From an uncultured Eubacteriales bacterium (GTDB lineage Bacteria > Bacillota > Clostridia > Oscillospirales > Acutalibacteraceae): 64,000 nucleotides of DNA. The DNA lies in assembly GCA_934477125.1 (NCBI GenBank), contig CAKSOL010000008.1, positions 70,585-134,584 of the forward strand. The letters are read 5' to 3'. Position numbers and translations under genes: made by a program. Below are positions 55,101 through 63,920 of the stretch, in pieces. The first letter of the stretch is position 1. Every line of letters starts with the position of its first letter. The notes under the pieces were generated by a model. The model did no database searches and was not told where the DNA came from. It saw nothing but the letters and a program-made list of their open reading frames with translations.

Positions 55101-57036
55101 TGACCGTGAGCTTATCGGAAATTCTGCACTTCTTGAAACGGCGTCGGCGGTATATAACAGCTTTTGCGAAAATGCACTTTCTGTGCATATTCCGGCTGTA
55201 ACCGCATCGTCAGCGGATATATGCACCTCGCAAAAACGCGCTCTGCGCTTTTTCGGCACGTTAGACAGCGCCGCTGTCAGGGAATATGAAAAGCACGGTT
55301 TTAAATTCGTAAGCGCCGGTATGGCGATGCTGCCTGCCGATAAAACCGACGGCAGCTATACCCTTAAAACCGAAAATGTTAAAGCCTGTACATTTTCGGC
55401 TGATGATTACGGCGGTCTTTCGTCATTTAATGTATATTTAAACGGCTTTGACAACGAAATACGCGCGGTGCGTTCGGTATCTGCGAAAAGCTTTGCCGTG
55501 TTTGAAAAAAACGGTATCACGCTTACTGTTTACAGCAGCGGCTGTGCGCTGCAATCGCTTTATAATGCGGCTGTAAAACGCTATAACACCTTCGGTCATC
55601 AGCTTGAATTTAACGACTATAACGGTCTTTATGCGCTTACTCTTTTAGAGGGCGGGGCGGAAGATGCCGCTTATATCAGCTTTTCTCAGCCTAACAGAGA
55701 TTTGCTTGACGGTATCGGCGCCGAGCTTGATCCCCATATTTTCCGGTCTGTCAATACCGACAACGGCTTTAATGAAGAGGATTGGCAGCTTATATGTCGG
55801 CGTATAAAAACCATGGGATTAGATAAGATACGTATGATGATTATGCCCGAATGGTATGAGCCTGAAAACGAAAATGACGATCCTTTCGACACCGATATGA
55901 ACGCTTTCAGCTGGGATAATCAGGATATGTATGCGGTTTACCGCGTGCTTGATATGGCTGAGGAATACGGTATCAAGGTCAATATTACCGTGTGGGGCGC
56001 CAATGCTTCGGCAGATTCCTGGCTGGCTTACGATGAGGCAAATCATTGGATATCTCCGCCGAATGACCTTGACGAATGGAACGAAAATATTTCGGCGCTG
56101 TTAGTGCAGCTTATAAAGGTTAAAAAATATACCTGTATTACAGAGCTTACACCCTATAATGAACCGGCAGACGCTTATTATATAACGTCTCCCTCCGAAA
56201 TAAGCTTTGAAAATTATAAGCAAATGGTTCTGTCGCTTCATAACCGCCTTGTATCAGACGGAGTAAGGGATTTAATTATGCTTTGTACCTCGGATGACGG
56301 TACAAAACCCGCATGGCTTGAGCAATGCGTTTCCGACCGCGAGCTTTCGGCTGTTTCCGATTGCTTCAATTCCCATTGCTATAAGCTTTCGGAGGATGCA
56401 ACGCTTTCGCAGACAGCGGAATATGCCGACCGTCTTTTGGGTATCGCCTTACCCGGCGGCAAGCGCTTTACGCTCAATGAATTCGGTTCGTCAACATTCG
56501 GCGGCGGCGACTATGCCGACGACGGCGTAATGGATACCTATGCGCGCGGAATGCTTTACGGAAAAATGATAACTAAGTTTTTGGGCGCAGGGTGCGCCGG
56601 TATGCTGCATTGGTGTCTGTTTGACCAGTATTACGGCACGGATAAGCTTATGTACCGCGGTCTTTGGAAATACCGCGACAGCGGCTGGGAAAACCGTCCT
56701 ATATATTATGCGCTTTCGGCAATCAGCGCAAATACCGTTCCCGGCTCCGAAATATATAAGGGCACATCGTCTGACGCAAGCTGTGCCTCAACCGCATTTA
56801 AAGCGCCCGACGGCACCCGGACGTATATCGCTGTAAACGAATCAGACCGAAACCGTGTTATAAAGCTTGAAAATTCACAGCTTGCATCCGGTGCAAAAAT
56901 TTATATTTACAGCGAATATACTTTAAGGCTGGTTAAGGACGATATGCTTCCCCTGTATGCGGTTACTCAGGCGCAAAATGCTTCTGTTACCGTTGTGCTT
57001 CCTGCAAACAGCTTTGCCGTTGTGGTGTGCGATTAA
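52159..57036 (+). CDS. Giant secreted protein with C-terminal clan-A-like glycosidase
   Basis: 1625 residues. Order: signal peptide (1-26), LamG-like module (about 35-232), CBM4/9-like jelly-roll (about 237-392), InlB-type repeat (about 395-485), second jelly-roll (about 491-662), a degenerate repeat (about 668-750), second LamG-like module (about 753-938), a helical spacer, and the shared C-terminal-type domain (about 1010-1165). The glycosidase domain ends the protein (about 1172-1625), with Glu1335 in LTPYNEPADAY and Glu1441 in LNEFGSSTFG as likely acid/base and nucleophile. It is the extracellular member of the three-copy enzyme set. No anchor or own dockerin is seen. Confidence 0.82.
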   Translation: MIKKLLSFLTASVMAFTALFVPAVFAPLALHEDENFNLFESEGNFWKGENWAKPSGITNGVLSLTDGYATYIGTALDKQTVSFVMQTSVQSGVLQFYFRNSVSAESVAQSAAAFSEKNGGNPYVLTYSAETGRILFKSYTGNTADTLYGKNGISEVYIPGLNDGNPHTFCIETAEDALLSTAALTLYIDGKNVLEVCDDTVKGMGYMSFAHYSGGTFEISSLTVQGITSDPAVTANLVCGFEEENLINGNVSITSAEAHSGTSSLFYDDSVSGNSFFTMGGVLQKALIAGQAYRVTAWVKPAGSGKSIEFSFRENTSGGKISGGTETDIKTSFSYYGLNNSWIFLLDEDKTTGWQKVLLCNEYVPSDNTRYPYFRLYSYGSGDGWYIDDVCFESVLDCTLNTAGDASGTLSYTNHSYLLADTNAANPLSSLSVCKGDRITVTAAASEDSVFSGWYDCDFNLLTKESNYTYIASENTVFNAVFSNAPQGQHIVYDFENTGTDIIGAENMSVSEQAAYSGNYGVNIRKAPDNTQRVWSVIPAASDDSPALDSSRKYRVSVYVKSNSEQASGQIDLTLYFASVSNTTAYGNYTAQSLSLSRWGITQGHIKSIQTGDTSSVSAEEWNKVIICDEFTPQQNGIYPVLTVYANASTAFDWYIDRLEFCELTDTVCQSDNAAAADVSYVKNTKLFSYGSISEDNLSLAVGDSITPVITVSEGCYLKALYVNGERVLDTAGCTLTVSGTVYIFAVTEKGCNLIDGDSRGWLISQQYGGSAVLDDTLSLKGRHATATYTGYKIRNHTVTVRYIADIENEWAGIMLRTDADKQFLEENPGKSFSADTNPYVISITQKRTTLRKFDDSGEIATLYMPAVPSGAIPGYEHELKITCLDGENNSGAAVTVCMDGREIISYTDRDASGAAGYISFICMSADDNFTVTYFGVDGVDSDKWGEIGRLCSDIDSLGNIDVGSGDIESAMRRFEALSALDRELIGNSALLETASAVYNSFCENALSVHIPAVTASSADICTSQKRALRFFGTLDSAAVREYEKHGFKFVSAGMAMLPADKTDGSYTLKTENVKACTFSADDYGGLSSFNVYLNGFDNEIRAVRSVSAKSFAVFEKNGITLTVYSSGCALQSLYNAAVKRYNTFGHQLEFNDYNGLYALTLLEGGAEDAAYISFSQPNRDLLDGIGAELDPHIFRSVNTDNGFNEEDWQLICRRIKTMGLDKIRMMIMPEWYEPENENDDPFDTDMNAFSWDNQDMYAVYRVLDMAEEYGIKVNITVWGANASADSWLAYDEANHWISPPNDLDEWNENISALLVQLIKVKKYTCITELTPYNEPADAYYITSPSEISFENYKQMVLSLHNRLVSDGVRDLIMLCTSDDGTKPAWLEQCVSDRELSAVSDCFNSHCYKLSEDATLSQTAEYADRLLGIALPGGKRFTLNEFGSSTFGGGDYADDGVMDTYARGMLYGKMITKFLGAGCAGMLHWCLFDQYYGTDKLMYRGLWKYRDSGWENRPIYYALSAISANTVPGSEIYKGTSSDASCASTAFKAPDGTRTYIAVNESDRNRVIKLENSQLASGAKIYIYSEYTLRLVKDDMLPLYAVTQAQNASVTVVLPANSFAVVVCD

Positions 57037-57134
57037 GGCTTTGAAAGCTATAAATTATTTTACGTATTTACTTACAAGCAGAAATTGATTGTCTTAAAAA
57101 GCTTTGAATTTCTGTTGACTTTTGGAGGTCCTCA

Positions 57135-59588
57135 ATGAAAAAGGTTTATTTATGTGATAACTGGCGCCTGTTCGGTGAAAAGGCAGACGGTCTTGCGGCA
57201 TCTGTACCCGGATGCGTACATACCGATTTGCTTAACAACGGTGTCATTGACGATTTATACTGGCGCGACAACAATAAAAAATATCAGTGGATAGAGGGAT
57301 GCGATTGGGATTACCGCTGTGATTTTGACGCAGACCCCTCCGGTCAGGTAAACCTTGTATTTGAGGGCTTGGATACTTATGCTGATATTTATCTTAACGG
57401 CGAACATATCGGCAGCGCAGAAAATATGTTTATTCCCGTAAAAATTGATGTTTCGGGGAGACTTCGGGATAAAGGCAATCGGCTTGAGGTGCGGTTCCGT
57501 TCTCCCGTAAAGGAGGTTAAGGACGAGCCGGAGCTTAAAGCCGCGTTCACCTGCGAGCGTCTCCACACCCGCAGAATACAGTGTACATACGGCTGGGACT
57601 GGGTAGACCGCTTTGTAACCTGCGGAATTTTCCGCCCGGTATATCTTGAATATATAAGCGGTATGTATGTCGAAAGCGTGTATGTTTGTACCGAAAGCAT
57701 CGACAGCTTCAGCGCCCAGCTTTACACCGAAATAGAATTCGGGAATAATGATGAGGGCGGTATCGTTCATACGGAAATTATTGCTCCGGACGGTTCTGTT
57801 GCGGCAAGCGATGACTTTTTCTCAAGGGAGGAATTGATGAGCCGCCGTTATGATATTGAAAATCCCCGGCTTTGGTATCCGAACGGCTGCGGCGAGCATC
57901 CTCTTTATACCATCAGGGTTACCGTAGGAGAATGTACCGTTACCGATACCTTCGGTATACGCACGGTAAAGATAGTACAGCTTACGGATAAGCCCGGCAG
58001 CGAATACCATAATAAGGCATCCGCCTATAAGCAGACCGAAATCGGAAGGCTTTACAGCCATAACGAAAGGTTTTCCGGCTTTCAGGTGGTTGTAAACGGT
58101 CTGCCTGTGCTTTGCAAGGGCGCAAACTGGGTTCCGTGCGAACCGTTTCCGTCGGCAGAAACCGACGATAAATACCGCACGCTTATTTCACAGGCTAAGC
58201 AGATGAATGCCAATATGCTTCGCGTATGGGGCGGCGGAATTTTTGAAAGCCGTACCTTTTATGACGAATGCGACCGCAACGGAATATTAGTCGCGCAGGA
58301 TTTTATGATGGCTTGCGGACAATATCCCGAAAAGGAGGATTGGTTTATAAACGCGCTGTGCGCAGAGTCCAACTATGCTGTAAGGCAGCTCAGAAATCAC
58401 CCCTGTATTGCCTGGTGGCACGGCGATAACGAAAATGCCCAGTGGGGAACAGACCTTCAGACTGATTACACGGGCAGAGATACAGCCTATAAGGGTGTAG
58501 CGCCCCAGATACGCAAGCTCGACCGCACGCGCTGCTTTTTGCCGTCAAGCCCTTACAAGGGCGAGATATATGCTTCCCTTACAAGCGGAACCTCGCATAT
58601 ATCTAATTACTGTGCTGAAATTTTCGGATATTTCCATTCATCCGACTGCCGCGATTATAAGCAGTTTTTTGAGCAGTTCTCTGCGCGTTTTATATCTGAG
58701 GAGCCTACCTTCGGCGGGGTGCCGCTTGCCTCAATGCTTAAATTTATGACAAGCGAGGATATATATAACGATAATTCCGAATATATTCTCAGATACCACA
58801 CAAAGAACAATCCTGCGCTTGAGCGTGAAATGTACGACGACATAAGAGAATTTACCGAAAAGGCTCTCGGCGCCTTTACCGATGGCCGTGACAGATACTT
58901 CAAATATAAATATATCCAGTATGAATGGATACGCGTTGTATTTGAACTGTGCCGCAGGGATATAGGGTATAGCAACGGTATGATTTTCTGGATGTTCAAC
59001 GACTGCTGGCCTGCGGCGCTGGGCTGGTCCTTAATCGATTATTACTGTGCGCCGAAGGCTGCGTATTACAGCTTCAGACGCTGCGCGCAAAGCGTGATAT
59101 CGTCGGTGTGCAAAAGCGGCTCAGGCTATACCGTAACCCTTTCCAACGATTCGCAGAGAAAAGAAAGCGTAAGCGCCTGTGTTTATCTTCTTGACAGGCA
59201 AAACGGAATAAAACCCGTTGATAAGTATACCTTTGACGCGGAGGTTGACAATTACGGCACGGCAGAAATAAAGCTTCCCTGGAGCTTTAATGAGAACTAT
59301 GTCGTTGTGTGCGATATTTCCTATTCATCAGGTACGGACCGCAGCTTTTTTGCCGACGGCGCGCTTAACATTCATCCGGCGGACGGCAGTGTTGAAATAG
59401 CTTCGTGTGATGAAAATTCGGTTACGGTCAAGGCAAACGCGTATGTTCACGTTTTGGAAATAGAGGGTCAGTACAGCTGTTCGGATAACTATTTTTCGTT
59501 AATGCCGGGTGAAGTGCGTACTGTCAAATTTGAACGTCAGCTGACAGCCGAACCTATTGATTTACGGATTACTGCATATACATTATGA
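57135..59588 (+). CDS. GH2 beta-mannosidase-like enzyme
   Basis: 817 residues, no signal peptide; GGAGG before the ATG. Beta-mannosidase marks: VPGCVHTDLLNNGVI at the N-terminus, CTYGWDWVDRF, LRVWGGGIFESRTFYDECD, acid/base Glu433 in HGDNENAQWG, and nucleophile Glu522 in FISEEPTFGG (usually SEFG; here SEEP, so the loop differs). WMFNDCWPAALGWSLIDY is the late conserved block. It would release terminal beta-mannose from imported oligosaccharides, suggesting a mannose-containing substrate for this block. The 98-base gap before it contains an AT-rich 8-bp stem and no clear promoter. Confidence 0.87.
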   Translation: MKKVYLCDNWRLFGEKADGLAASVPGCVHTDLLNNGVIDDLYWRDNNKKYQWIEGCDWDYRCDFDADPSGQVNLVFEGLDTYADIYLNGEHIGSAENMFIPVKIDVSGRLRDKGNRLEVRFRSPVKEVKDEPELKAAFTCERLHTRRIQCTYGWDWVDRFVTCGIFRPVYLEYISGMYVESVYVCTESIDSFSAQLYTEIEFGNNDEGGIVHTEIIAPDGSVAASDDFFSREELMSRRYDIENPRLWYPNGCGEHPLYTIRVTVGECTVTDTFGIRTVKIVQLTDKPGSEYHNKASAYKQTEIGRLYSHNERFSGFQVVVNGLPVLCKGANWVPCEPFPSAETDDKYRTLISQAKQMNANMLRVWGGGIFESRTFYDECDRNGILVAQDFMMACGQYPEKEDWFINALCAESNYAVRQLRNHPCIAWWHGDNENAQWGTDLQTDYTGRDTAYKGVAPQIRKLDRTRCFLPSSPYKGEIYASLTSGTSHISNYCAEIFGYFHSSDCRDYKQFFEQFSARFISEEPTFGGVPLASMLKFMTSEDIYNDNSEYILRYHTKNNPALEREMYDDIREFTEKALGAFTDGRDRYFKYKYIQYEWIRVVFELCRRDIGYSNGMIFWMFNDCWPAALGWSLIDYYCAPKAAYYSFRRCAQSVISSVCKSGSGYTVTLSNDSQRKESVSACVYLLDRQNGIKPVDKYTFDAEVDNYGTAEIKLPWSFNENYVVVCDISYSSGTDRSFFADGALNIHPADGSVEIASCDENSVTVKANAYVHVLEIEGQYSCSDNYFSLMPGEVRTVKFERQLTAEPIDLRITAYTL

Positions 59589-59618
59589 TTTATTTGCTTT
59601 ATCTGACGGAGGAATTGT

Positions 59619-62600
59619 ATGAAAAGGAAATTATGTTCTGTTTTATCGGCATTGGCGGTGCTGGCGTCCGCAGCAGCAGTACCTGTAAGCGTTTCGGCTG
59701 ATTCGGACGAACCGCCGTCTGTTACCGGTTTTAATCTTACACATTCCGACTCATCGCTTTGGAATGCCGACGGCTGGAGCGGCACCAATGCCGTTAAGGA
59801 CGGTACGGTTTCCGTTACAAACGGATGGGCGCATTACGCAGGTGCCGCTGCTTCAAATGAAGCTTTTTCATTTACTTTTAATACCTCTGCCGCATCCGGC
59901 GCACTGCAAATATATTTCCGTAACTGCGTTTCGGAGGATACGCTGCTTTCGGGTAAGAACAGCGCTGCTGAGCAGGGAAATCCGTTTATGCTTACCTATT
60001 CGGCAAAGTCCGGTCAGATTTATTTTTCGGAATATACCGGTAAAACCGTAACACAGCTCAGGAATAAAGCTGATACCGCCGCCTCCGGCGGAGTGTGTGA
60101 GTCGCTTAACGACGGAAACGACCATATAATTACAGTGGTCACGGAGGAGACAGATATCACCGAGCTGAAGCTTTATGCAGACGGCGTTTATCTGTTTTCC
60201 TCATATTGGCATGGCGGTGTAAAGCAGCCGGGATATATTTCCTTTGTCACCTATGCGCAGAATACGTTTAATATATCCGCTCTTTATATCGACGGCGTAA
60301 ACTGTGACCCTTATGCTTTGGGTAAGGATACCGAATATGTGTCCTTCGGATTTGAAAGCGGCGTCACAGCGTCATATCCTAACGGCGCGTCAGATGCCGT
60401 TTATGCCGAGGGCATTTCCGAGGCGGCACACAGCGGAAACACAGGTCTGCATATAGTAAAACAGGCAGGCGCAGGCTGCTGGTTTTATGTGGCGCTGAGC
60501 GATGCCGATACCGCCGCTTTAAAAAGCGGCAAAACCTATCGCGCAAGTATGTATATAAAAACCAACCCGAATGCCGCGGCTTCCGGACAGACCACCTTTA
60601 ACTTTTATTCCGGAGCCTATGCCGGGAGTACATCGTTTAAAAACAAGGTTACATCTGATGTTGTGTCAAACTGGGGTATCGACAAGGGCTGGGGAGATTA
60701 CCTCGATAAAGCCAAGGACGCTTCCGATAACGGCTGGACCAAGCTTATGGTGAGCTCGGAATTTACTGTTGCAGACGGCTATCCTTATATTGTGCTGGTA
60801 ATCTGGGCAGAGGACAAGACCGCCTTTGACTGGTATATTGACGATATCGAATTTTGCGAGATAACGCAGGTGAGCGTTAAGCAGAGCGATACCGCAGGCG
60901 GAAGCTTTGCCGTTAAAAAATCCGATAATATTTATTCGCTCGGACTTGGTGCAGAGGGTGAAATCGAAGTGACTGAAGGCGATTTTGCTTACGGCGATAC
61001 CGTAATGCTGACCGCCGCTTCGGAGGACGGCTATACCCTTGAGGGCTGGTATCTGAACGGGGAAAAGGTGATAGGCGCCGGCAATGCTTATTCCTTTAAG
61101 CTTACTGCGAATACTGAAATTACCGCAAGGTTTGAGCAGGGCTGTAATCTTATAGGTATGCCGTCAGAAAACTGGAGCCTTGACGCAGACGCTTCGCTTG
61201 CCGATACCCTCGATATATCATCCGGCGGCAGCGCACGGCTGAACAGCCTGCTGTTAAGATATCATACCTTAAAAATCCGCTTTATATCGGGTGCGGCAGT
61301 ATTTAAAACAGTATTGTCGGATAATAATACGCAGTACGGCGTTATTATGGCAGACGGTACCGTGTCGCTTAAAAAATATACCGACAGTACGGAAGAAACC
61401 CTTGCCTCATCGGAAGTTCGGCTTGATGAAAACCGTGCGGAATATGAATTATATATAAGCATATCAAAAGCGGATAACGGCATAAATATAACCGTAACAA
61501 TGTATGGCAGCGTTTTGATTGATTATACCGATACATCGGTGCAGGATTTTTACGGTCTTTTTACGGCTTGCGGAAGTGATATCAGATATACATATATAGG
61601 TGTTGAGGGACTTATCAATACTGAATTTGAGCGGCTTTCCTGTCTCAAGAGAAAAATCGACAGTCTGGTTGCTCTTAATATCGGCAGTACACTTTTAGAC
61701 GATTTGAATACCGAATATGGTGCGCTTGACGAGTCTTTAATCAAAATGCTCCCTAATACCGAAATACTCAAAAAGGCAAATGATGTATATAACGAATTCG
61801 TTTCTGCCGGACTTTCTGATAAGGGTGCCGTAAGCGCAGGCGGCTTTTGCGGCATTGAACAGCGCAGCGGCGGCGCATTAAGCTTTTCCTTTAAAACGGA
61901 CCGGGAAAAACACAGAAAGTTTATTGAGAACGGCTTTAAAAGACTGCAAAACGGCGCAGTAATACTGCCGTCGGCTTTGCTTAACGGCGGCCCGCTTTAT
62001 GCAGATACAGCCCGCGCCGAAACGGTTGTCTTCGACGATAACGGTACTGATATTTCCCGTTACAGTGTATTGCTGTCGGGCTGGGATTCGCGTCAGCGCC
62101 GCAATACCGAGCTTTCCTTCAGGGGATATTCGGTATACGAAAAGGACGGTATAAGGCTTATAATATACAGCGATACGCTGGAAACCTCGGTTTATAAAGC
62201 GGCGGTTAATCAGTATAATATTATTACATTGGATAATATGGAGATTTCTGTATTCAACGGCGAACGTGCGCTGCTTTATCTTTCGGGTGACACCGAAAAT
62301 CAGGTTATCGACATAAGCCTTACCGATATTAAGCAGAACATAAAAACACTTGGGCGCACTTCTTACAGCGATACGGCGCTGCTTGTGGACCGCGCGCTGG
62401 CAGGCTTTGCCGTTTCGGGATATTTTAAGGGCGATGTATGCGTTGATGTTGATATAAACCTTAACAAGGTAAGCTGTATGTATGCTTATTCGGTTACAGA
62501 CGGTGATTATGAAAATGCCGTGCGCATAACAATGAATTCCTCCGGCGAATACGTTATTGCCTCCTTTGCCGAAGCGGGTGAGCATACAATAGAGCTTATA

Positions 62601-63275
62601 AAGGCTACCGAGGGCGGTCTTGCCAAGCTCGACATAAAATCGTTAGGGGTCACGGGAAGCCTTAACAGCGCTCCTGCTCAAAAACAGCTTTCTCTTGAAT
62701 TTCTGGGCGACAGTATTACAAGCGGCTGGGGCATCTATACTTACGATGAGCTTGGAACAGACGACCAGTCTGTGGTTTCCGATACGTTTCTTAACTATGC
62801 TTCGCGTACAGCCCGGGCGCTGAACGCCGAAGTAAGCGTAATATCGCGCTCCGGTATACGGACAGAACAGCTTTTTGAGGAACAGTATCCGTATATTCAC
62901 AACCGCAGTAAGGAATTATGGAGCTATACCTCACATCCGGATATTATTGTCGTAAACTTAGGTCAGAACGATACAGGAACCTACGCCGACAATCAGGCTG
63001 CCTTTGCCGAAATGGTTACTGAAAGGCTGGAATATCTGCGCAGACTTCACCCGAATGCCGCAATCATCTGGGTAAACGGTATGATGAGCACCACCTTAAT
63101 GCCGGCTATCGCGCAGGCGGTAACGGATTTTGACGATCCGCTTGTGTTCAGCCTTTGTCTGCCCACTAATACCGACGGTCAATATTCTCATCCGTCTGTA
63201 AGCGGACACATTAACGCGGCTGCGGTTTTAACCGAATATATCAGCAAAACAGTTATTCCCGTACTGACAAAATAA
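59619..63275 (+). CDS. Giant secreted CE2-like SGNH carbohydrate esterase
   Basis: 1218 residues; GGAGGAA before the ATG. Order: signal peptide (about 1-28), LamG-like module (about 35-230), CBM4/9-like jelly-roll (about 240-415), InlB-type repeat (about 430-510, DGYTLEGWYLNGE), second divergent LamG-like module (about 512-670), the shared domain (about 745-870), a small jelly-roll (about 905-1010) and SGNH catalytic domain (about 1025-1218). LEFLGDSITSGWG carries the Ser, VNLGQNDTGTY block III, and YSHPSVSGH the His. The jelly-roll directly before an SGNH domain with NLGQND matches carbohydrate esterase family 2, which deacetylates mannans and xylans. Confidence 0.85.
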   Translation: MKRKLCSVLSALAVLASAAAVPVSVSADSDEPPSVTGFNLTHSDSSLWNADGWSGTNAVKDGTVSVTNGWAHYAGAAASNEAFSFTFNTSAASGALQIYFRNCVSEDTLLSGKNSAAEQGNPFMLTYSAKSGQIYFSEYTGKTVTQLRNKADTAASGGVCESLNDGNDHIITVVTEETDITELKLYADGVYLFSSYWHGGVKQPGYISFVTYAQNTFNISALYIDGVNCDPYALGKDTEYVSFGFESGVTASYPNGASDAVYAEGISEAAHSGNTGLHIVKQAGAGCWFYVALSDADTAALKSGKTYRASMYIKTNPNAAASGQTTFNFYSGAYAGSTSFKNKVTSDVVSNWGIDKGWGDYLDKAKDASDNGWTKLMVSSEFTVADGYPYIVLVIWAEDKTAFDWYIDDIEFCEITQVSVKQSDTAGGSFAVKKSDNIYSLGLGAEGEIEVTEGDFAYGDTVMLTAASEDGYTLEGWYLNGEKVIGAGNAYSFKLTANTEITARFEQGCNLIGMPSENWSLDADASLADTLDISSGGSARLNSLLLRYHTLKIRFISGAAVFKTVLSDNNTQYGVIMADGTVSLKKYTDSTEETLASSEVRLDENRAEYELYISISKADNGINITVTMYGSVLIDYTDTSVQDFYGLFTACGSDIRYTYIGVEGLINTEFERLSCLKRKIDSLVALNIGSTLLDDLNTEYGALDESLIKMLPNTEILKKANDVYNEFVSAGLSDKGAVSAGGFCGIEQRSGGALSFSFKTDREKHRKFIENGFKRLQNGAVILPSALLNGGPLYADTARAETVVFDDNGTDISRYSVLLSGWDSRQRRNTELSFRGYSVYEKDGIRLIIYSDTLETSVYKAAVNQYNIITLDNMEISVFNGERALLYLSGDTENQVIDISLTDIKQNIKTLGRTSYSDTALLVDRALAGFAVSGYFKGDVCVDVDINLNKVSCMYAYSVTDGDYENAVRITMNSSGEYVIASFAEAGEHTIELIKATEGGLAKLDIKSLGVTGSLNSAPAQKQLSLEFLGDSITSGWGIYTYDELGTDDQSVVSDTFLNYASRTARALNAEVSVISRSGIRTEQLFEEQYPYIHNRSKELWSYTSHPDIIVVNLGQNDTGTYADNQAAFAEMVTERLEYLRRLHPNAAIIWVNGMMSTTLMPAIAQAVTDFDDPLVFSLCLPTNTDGQYSHPSVSGHINAAAVLTEYISKTVIPVLTK

Positions 63276-63284
63276 TAAAAATCA

Positions 63285-63324
63285 CAATCCGGCAAGGGGC
63301 ATTGTTATGACCTTTGCCGGATTG
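63285..63324. other. Inverted repeat after CE2-like gene
   Basis: An 11-bp perfect stem (63285-63295 with 63314-63324) of moderate GC; a real T tract is missing. It may be a weak terminator or mark the end of the polysaccharide block. Confidence 0.45.
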
Positions 63325-63374
63325 CTTCTGTAAAGTAATTATAAATCTTATATAAGAATTGAGGAAACAGCAAA

Positions 63375-63734
63375 ATGAAGTGGTATGATTTATCCGAAAA
63401 AAATATTGATGTATACGGAACGAACCGTAGCCTTGAACTATTGCCTGAGAGCGTCGCCGAAACGGTAAGTGATGAGGTCGCGGCAGCATATAATATGCCT
63501 GCCGGCGGACGACTTAGATTCTCAACAAATTCAAAAACCATCGCCGTAAAAGCCAATGTAACAGAACATAAAAATGTCGGATTTGACCTGTATCGTGTAT
63601 TTGATAACAGCGAAGTATTTTCGGCGGACCTCCGAAATGCTTTGTGTTTTATATGCAACGGTGAGTTTGAGGCAGTAAATACCGTAGCTGACGGCAAAAA
63701 TATAGAAAGCTATACCTTTGGGAAATCTTATTGA
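63375..63734 (+). pseudogene. Truncated GxDLY-type SGNH esterase, N-terminal part only
   Basis: 119 residues remain. The start MKWYDLSEKNIDVYGTN, GGRLRFSTNSKTIAVKAN and GFDLYRVFD are the marks of the N-terminal domain that normally precedes an SGNH catalytic domain (full length usually about 350 residues). The frame leaves the family pattern after ESYTFG, where full-length relatives read on towards the catalytic part, and stops two codons later. From about 63706 a different frame carries a recombinase tail, so an insertion or recombination event removed the 3' end. Confidence 0.75.
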
Positions 63735-63879
63735 TGAATTATCCGTCAAAGAAATTACTGCCGAAAAATTTGTCAAGGCAATAAAAAAGTATACCAGGGT
63801 CAAAAAGCTGACCCCGCATATGCTTACCGGGCTGATTGAGAAGATAGTAATGTACCCCTTGACATTTTGCAAAATTTGA
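63706..63879 (+). pseudogene. C-terminal remnant of a large serine recombinase
   Basis: In the frame running from 63706 to the TGA at 63877, the translation LSVKEITAEKFVKAIKKYT followed by VKKLTPHMLTGLIEKIVMY resembles the C-terminal (DUF4368-type) region of large serine recombinases of clostridial integrative elements, which typically reads FxxxxxKYT...LTPxxLxxxIEKIVV. Nothing upstream of it is recombinase: the gene is reduced to its tail and joined to the broken esterase. The last nine codons overlap the next gene's promoter. Confidence 0.6.
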
Positions 63880-63886
63880 TTATAAT
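63859..63886 (+). promoter_or_regulatory. Consensus promoter of TetR gene
   Basis: TTGACA (63859-63864) and TATAAT (63881-63886) with a 16-base spacer; both boxes are perfect. Confidence 0.85.
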
Positions 63887-63887
63887 A

Positions 63888-63907
63888 TAACTAACGAACG
63901 TTAGTTA
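63888..63907. promoter_or_regulatory. Perfect 9-2-9 palindrome, likely TetR operator
   Basis: TAACTAACG-N2-CGTTAGTTA lies directly after the -10 box across the transcription start. TetR-family repressors commonly bind such sites in front of their own gene. Confidence 0.75.
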
Positions 63908-63920
63908 GCGGGGCGCAAAT

